Shown here piece by piece: positions 58,373 to 64,000 of a stretch of DNA of 64,000 nucleotides. The stretch spans positions 1-64,000 of the forward strand of contig VIIQ02000559.1 of the NCBI GenBank assembly GCA_007449985.2. Direction: 5' to 3'. The notes below the pieces were generated by a model. That model was not told where the DNA came from, made no database searches, and was given only the letters and a program-made list of their open reading frames with translations. A program made the translations under genes and the position numbers. Source of the DNA: Desmodesmus armatus. Its lineage: Eukaryota > Chlorophyta > Chlorophyceae > Sphaeropleales > Scenedesmaceae. Position 1 is the stretch's first letter. Each line of letters starts with the position of its first letter.

Positions 58373-59935
58373 ATGTCACAGCGAAGCAAAGCTGCCCAGC
58401 CACCTTCAATAAACAATTGGATTGATTCCAATACTTGGAAGAACCTAGATGCAGGCCTCAACGCTCTGCTGTCACAAAGTGCCTCCCTCAAACGGCCAGG
58501 CTTTCTGGAGGACGTGTGCAGTGCCCTGGAGTTCCAAGCAACACCCCACGCATACAGCCCCAGCCAATCAGTGATCGCAGCTGGCCCAGACGCTGTCAAG
58601 AACGTCTTGGGCAGCTTTGTCAAGTCCATGCAGCTGCTGGCCAGGATCCTTGCAGCTCGCAAGCGTGCCAGGGACTGGAAGCAGCAGGAGTACAGCAGCA
58701 GGGTTGCCACAGTGCTGGCAGCCACCTCAGCAGTCTTGCGGCACCCACTGCTGAATACCAGTCCTGGCCTTACTGCCAAGTGGTCGACCAAGCTGCTGGC
58801 TGACACAGGAGTGCTGGCGCATGTGGCAGCAGCACAGCGGGAGGTCACAGAGCTGCTGTCAGCACACCAGCAGCAGAGCCAGCAGCAGCGGCAGCAACAG
58901 CAGCAGGGGCAGGCACTGCTCCTGCAGGTTGCACACCAGCTGCTGCTGTGGTGGGTGGAGGCCCACACGCTGTGGCAGTCGGACCCTGGACGGGCAGGGC
59001 TGCTGCAGGCAGAGTCTACAGCAGCAGCAGGGCCCGGGCAGTACTTTGCATACCATGCGCAGGCTGTTGAGCTGGCGGCAGCACTGGCACAGTCTGCAGG
59101 GCGCAGCTGCACACCAGAGCACTTCCAAGTGCTCATACAGGTAAGGCGGGCTCCTGTCCCTTGTCGGTTCTTGCCTAGAACAACCAGTTGCGGAGGGTGC
59201 ATAGGTTGCCAGACTTGGGGCGCCCTGCGCATGGCATTCCAACTAGGGATCTAGGTGTCCACTTGGTGGTGGCTCAACCCGGCTGAGCGTCTTCACCAGT
59301 AATCGTGACAGGTTTGCAGGACTACGATCCTTTGCACACCAAGCTGCATATGCTTGCTGCAGTGTATGCTTGCTTATTTTCTTGTGCCGCTGGCTGCTGT
59401 CAGCCACCACAACCATCTTGTACCAATCGGTCCGACCGATAGAGTCTATCTGTAGTATCTGCAGCACAGAGAGTCAGCATGCGCAATGGCAGTTCCATCC
59501 CCCTGCTAAGACTGCACTTTGCTTGCTGTTTGCTGGCCTCCTTGACTGCAGGTCGCTTGCAAAGTTGCTGGTCAGCAGGTGCCCATGGATAGCTCCATGC
59601 TCGCTTTCAATGCCGCAACCAGCCATTACAGCACTGCTGCATACCTGCAGCTTTGCCTCACAACGCTGCTTGTGGACAGCTTTTGTGTCAGCACAGCAGT
59701 CAAGGCAGCAGCAACTTCAGGTACAGGGACCAGCAGCAGCAGTGGTTGCGGCAGCAGTGCCAGTTGCAGCAGCAGCAGTGACGGTGGAGGCGCCAGCAGC
59801 AGTGATCACTGCGTCAGCGGTGGCAGCAGCACTGCATCAGCAGCTGCTGCCTGTGCTGCTGCTGGTAGACATGCTGCGGACAGCGGCACATCAGCAGCAG
59901 CAGGAGGGGCCCCCCTGTCCTCGGCCCTCGACCAC

Positions 59936-59990
<55 letters not shown>

Positions 59991-60819
59991 CCCAAGAGTT
60001 GCATGACAGAGTGATCGAGCTGTGGCAGTTGCTCGGCTGGGACCCAGCAGTCTTGCAGCCGCTCGCAGAGGCTTGTAAGCAACCTGGTCCACGGGTGTTG
60101 TCTTACATGCTTGCGGCAGGCCAGGCACATATTGACTGCCGGCGCCGCCGGCGCAACGCCTGCAGCAGCGGATGCGACCCTATCTTGCAGCGCCGGCCAG
60201 TGTTTCTGTTCCCACGGCACCGGATCCTGCGCGAGCTGCACCACTGCCTGACAGTCACAACGCTGAGCTTGAAGACAGATACTGACGGGGTGCAGACGAT
60301 GACGTCAGTCTCCCTTGACTCCCTCAGCCGCCAGCAGCAGCAGCTGCTGCAGACGGTCTGCTGGCAGCTGCCCGAGCTGCTGCTGCGCACTGGGCTGGTG
60401 TGCAGTCATGGGGACCCCCTGTTTGTAGGGGCAGCGGCAACAGCGGCAGCTTGCGTGATGAAGTTCTGGCAGGCACCAGGCATGCAGGAAGCCACAGCGA
60501 CAGCCAAGCCACAGCAGCTGCCTGCTTTGCTCAACAGCTGGCTGCAGCTCATGCAGCGCCTGCTGCTGCACTCACCGTCTGCAAGCTGCCCGCAGGCTGC
60601 TGCAGCTGATGGCGGTTTGGAGCAGCAGATAAGTGCCAATCAGCAGCAGCAGCAGCAGCAGCCACAGGGCCTGCTGCAACAGGTTGCTGCTACAGCTCGC
60701 ATCCAATCATGTGACAGTGTGGCGGCACATCAGCTGCTGACTGCCAGCCAGTGCAGCTGCGTGATACCTGTTGAATACTCAGGTACCTTCTTTGAGCTTG
60801 ATAGCAGCCTCAGCAGCCT

Positions 60820-60865
<46 letters not shown>

Positions 60866-62193
60866 GGTAGTAACGGCAGCGTTGGTGGCAGCTTCAGCAT
60901 TGCCAGCGTGCGGTGTGACGATTTGAAGGCTGTGTACGACTTGGTCGACTGCCTGGGAGCTATAAAGGTGAGTGGGGCGGGGTGAGTTGTGTGGTGGACA
61001 GCATGCCATGTATAGTGTACTGCCAGCTGGTAGTAGTCGTGCCTGCCGCTGCCGCTGCTAGTTGGCTTGCCTGGCTGCCAGTCAGTCAAGGGAACACTTT
61101 GGTGAGCCTCTCATATGGGCACGCCAGCCAGTGGGTGCATGTCGTGCCTGGAGCAGGAGCTGTCAAGTCATGATTGCAACCTAGAGAGGCGCTTGCTGTA
61201 TGTGGTTTGGCAGAACCCCAACTGCCCTTCAGCTTGATAAATGATCTTGCCTCAGACGCGGAGTGCAACACATTGATGTACTGAATGTCTTACGCGCCCT
61301 TTGGCCTCCACCACACCTTTGCTGCACTGCAGAGCCTGCCCACAAACCAGACAGGCAGCGTGCTGCTGCTGCTGGAGGTGCTGACAAGAAGGGTGTTGTC
61401 ACGCTACATCACCTGCAGCAGCAGCACCAGCAGCACCACCACAAGCAACAACAGCAGCAGTGCCGGCAGCAACATTGCCACCATCACCAGCACCAGCAGC
61501 GGCAGCAGCACCGGCAACGGCGGCAGCACCGGCAGCAGCGCAGCGCCTCACCTGCATCAGGCGCTGCACACGCTCTTGTCAGGGCACATGTCGCCCTACA
61601 AGATGGGCATGCTGCCAGCCCTGATGGCTACCGTGATGTGCCAACCGCACCTGCAGCCTGGCCTGCTGGCACTCCTTGCCAGCCTGCGCAAGCTGTCGCG
61701 GCAGCAGAGCATGCGGTCACAGCTGCGTGTTGCCGAGGCTGCTTTCTGCATGGCTGAGACAGCGGTTGACGTACTCAGCGATGCTGGCGTCCACACTATG
61801 GTGGATCTGCGCACATGGCGGGCCATGATAGCACCTTGGGTGGTGCTGGCTGGGCTGTATTATTGCCAGCTAGGGCACTGGCTGCAGCAGTGGCAGCGGG
61901 AGCAGCTGCGGCAGCTGCAGCAGAGTGACACCAGCTTCAAGTTTGAGCCAGCAGCTGCAGAGGCCGTGATAGCGCAAATCTATGAAGTCATTGATGCAGC
62001 TGACAGCCAGATCTTGTCTCCCAGCTTGCCCCGAGTGCAGCCTCTGTGGGAGAGCGGCAGTGTCATGTGCAGCAGCGGCAGCAAGCACGACCTGCCTGCT
62101 GGGTCAGGGGCAGACTATGTCAGCAGGTGGAAGCAGTGGCAGCAGTCTGCCGCTGCCGCTCAGGCTGGCCGGCAGCAGCACCAGCAGCAGCAC

Positions 62194-62225
<32 letters not shown>

Positions 62226-63302
62226 GCAGCAGTCCACTGTTGCTGTTGCTGCCGCTGTGAGCAGCCGCTGCTGCTGCCAGCATATGGCAGCCTTGCTGCT
62301 GAGTTCACCCTGTTGGAGGACTCCACCAAGCTTCACCGCCTTGTGGAGGCTTGCTTGTCCATCACATCAGAGACGAAAGCACGCCTGCAGCACCTGCAGC
62401 CAGGGCGCTGCAACACTTCAGGACCCCAGGTCCCATCCACACCCAGCGGCAGCGACCTGCAGACTTCTTCATTCGACCCATATGAGAACCCTCCCTGGAG
62501 ATGTGACCCCGATGAAGACCCCGACGAAGACCCTGCCTGGAGGTGGACCGGGGACATGGCAGCAGAGCTGGCTGCAGCAGAGGGCAGGGTCAAGGAGGCC
62601 AGCACCATCCACAGCTGCTTGGAGGCCTGCCTACGGTATAAGGGCTTCACACAGCTGGGGGAGCTGCTGCGGGAGGTGGGGGAGACGGTCTGTGCCAAGC
62701 TGCCGGTGCCCTGGATGTGCAACAACCCATACTGCACCTGCATGGAAGGTGCCAGCGAGTTGCAGCTGGTGGGAGGCAAGGCCTGCGTGTGTGGGGGCTG
62801 CAGGGTGGCCAGGTGAGCAGCACGCTACGACACTTTGTTGCCTTTGGGTTGAGCAGTCCTGGATGGGAACTTCACTGTGCACGGCATGTGTGTAGCCTAG
62901 CGTGTGCAGGAGTGTACTTCAACAGTGTTTTGGGTGCATGTGGCTTCATTGTGGGCGTCGAAGCCACTCACACTGCTGCTACCGCTCACCAAAAAGGCAC
63001 ATGGCATCTGACTCACCACGCCCATTCAGTTGCGCCGACGCCCTCAAGCGGTGGCAAACCCTCTTCCTTGGCCAGTGGGTTTGAATATTTCTCTACATAG
63101 ATAGTCACCCTGCTACCGTCGTGTGTGGTGTTTTCGCAGGTACTGTGGGCGTGCCTGCGCCCTGGCTCACTGGCAGCAGCAAAAGACTGTCTGCAGGGAG
63201 CTGGCGGCACTGGCAGCAGCGGAGGCAAAAACACAGGCGGCAGCAGCAGCAGGCAGCAGTGCTGGCGGCAGTGCTGGTGTCACTGAGCACCTCGCCTTGT
63301 GA
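58373..63302 (+). CDS. Large protein with C-terminal MYND zinc finger (gene B of a divergent pair)
   Basis: Exons 58,373-59,140, 59,552-60,967, 61,333-62,812 and 63,140-63,302 join at phases 0, 0 and 2 (donors GTAAGG, GTGAGT, GTGAGC; acceptors ACTGCAG, CACTGCAG, TTCGCAG). The product is about 1,275 residues. The start ATG 58,373 (MSQRSKAAQPPSINNW) follows no in-frame ATG. The finger is split by the last intron: CNNPYC, then C-V-C-G-G-C-R-V-A-R | YCGRAC, HWQQQKTVC, matching gene A. The body is helical, Leu/Gln-rich, with poly-Gln (~59,940), poly-Ser (~60,820) and poly-Ala (~62,200) runs. Two short repeats read NPPWRCDPDEDPDEDPAWRW near 62,490. One base is missing near 62,257, where the frame shifts but the reading continues. 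The C-terminus after the finger is alanine-rich. The function is unknown; a protein-binding regulator is inferred. Confidence 0.82.
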
Positions 63303-64000
63303 TCAGTCTATCAGCACGCACATCAGGGAGAGGGCTGGCAGTAGCAGCAACTCATGATTGATCAGTCATGCTGCGCGTCAGTTCCCCCTTTTTTGTTTGT
63401 GTGCTTGGGCCGCTAGGGCCCTGCTTTGCATGTTGGGCCACATGCACCCAGAGTGCATGTCTGCGCAACCTCTGTCCAGGGTCTGAGAAACTGAGCATGT
63501 AGGTATGGCACAGGTAGCCTGTTTGCGCACTCTATGGTTGATGCATTGCAGCAGATCCGCCGAATGGTGTTACTTGTCGAATGGTAGCACCGTGCATGTG
63601 ACACAGCTGCATGTGGCACACTGCATGGAGCCATTCTCCTCTGTCTCCACCATTTGCGGTCTGTGGAAGGTTGCCCGGTCTATCGTGAGTTACTTGCTGA
63701 GCAGTGTAACAAGCGCAGGCAGTGCTCCTGCATGCAGATATTCTGGATGCCATCCATGCAAAGGCATGCCATGCAAAGGCTTTGCAACAGCTGTACTGCA
63801 CTTGTGGACACCTTCTGACCATCTGGTCAACAGGTGCCCTTTGCTGTGCCATGACTTGTATGCACGGCTGTTTCAGAATTACTGCATTGTCCAGTCATGA
63901 TTGTTTCATTGCCAAGGCTGAGTCCTGGCTCGCAATCACACCAGCACTTGCCAGCCTTTTACGATGAGGCCTTGACTGGGGGGGGGGTGTTCACACCCGG
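63303..64000. other. 3' flank of MYND gene B; no further gene seen
   Basis: TGTAA at ~63,706 is a candidate poly(A) signal about 400 bases after the stop. The small ORFs here overlap on both strands and show no domain. The window ends in a G run (63,980-63,987). Confidence 0.5.

Overview
The window looks like nuclear DNA of a green alga, probably a chlorophyte of the Sphaeropleales (Scenedesmaceae-like). The reasons are GT-AG introns with GTGAGT/GTGCGT donors and TGCAG acceptors, proteins full of glutamine and alanine runs coded by CAG/GCA triplets, CAG/TGCA-rich spacers, plant-type telomere repeats (TTTAGGG), and F-box/LRR and C-terminal MYND-finger proteins. The assignment is inferred from style, not from a marker gene.

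Layout. (1) 1-11,528: about 2.75 head-to-tail copies of a 4.15-4.18 kb unit. Each unit carries a multi-exon Tc1/mariner-like DDE transposase gene on the + strand. The last intron of that gene (780 bp) is almost completely filled by an antisense ORF of 251 residues that reads like a zinc-binding, restriction-endonuclease-fold nuclease. This nested pair is the most unusual thing in the window. (2) 11,529-18,950: an F-box/LRR gene (13,065-15,027, minus), then gene-poor DNA with a diverged ~320 bp repeat. (3) About 18,950-41,800: a very large inverted repeat with arms of ~8-10 kb and a spacer of ~5 kb. The outer arms carry the same ~177 bp minisatellite in mirrored orientation. The spacer holds one four-exon gene for a 245-residue protein of unknown function. 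(4) 41,800-44,820: gene-poor, with an interstitial telomere tract and a 15 bp minisatellite. (5) 44,824-46,061 (minus): a second F-box/LRR gene. It faces a large + gene (46,645-52,137) for a low-complexity protein with SUMO-attachment-type sites and a SUMO-interacting-type motif. (6) 54,589-63,302: two large paralogous MYND zinc-finger genes arranged head to head across 371 bp.

The host genes are not an evident pathway. Ubiquitin-type (F-box) and SUMO-type motifs and MYND protein-interaction domains all point to regulatory proteins. Several otherwise open genes are broken by what looks like one missing base each, so sequence quality must be kept in mind when calling anything a pseudogene. All similarity statements were made by eye from the sequence; percentages are rough.
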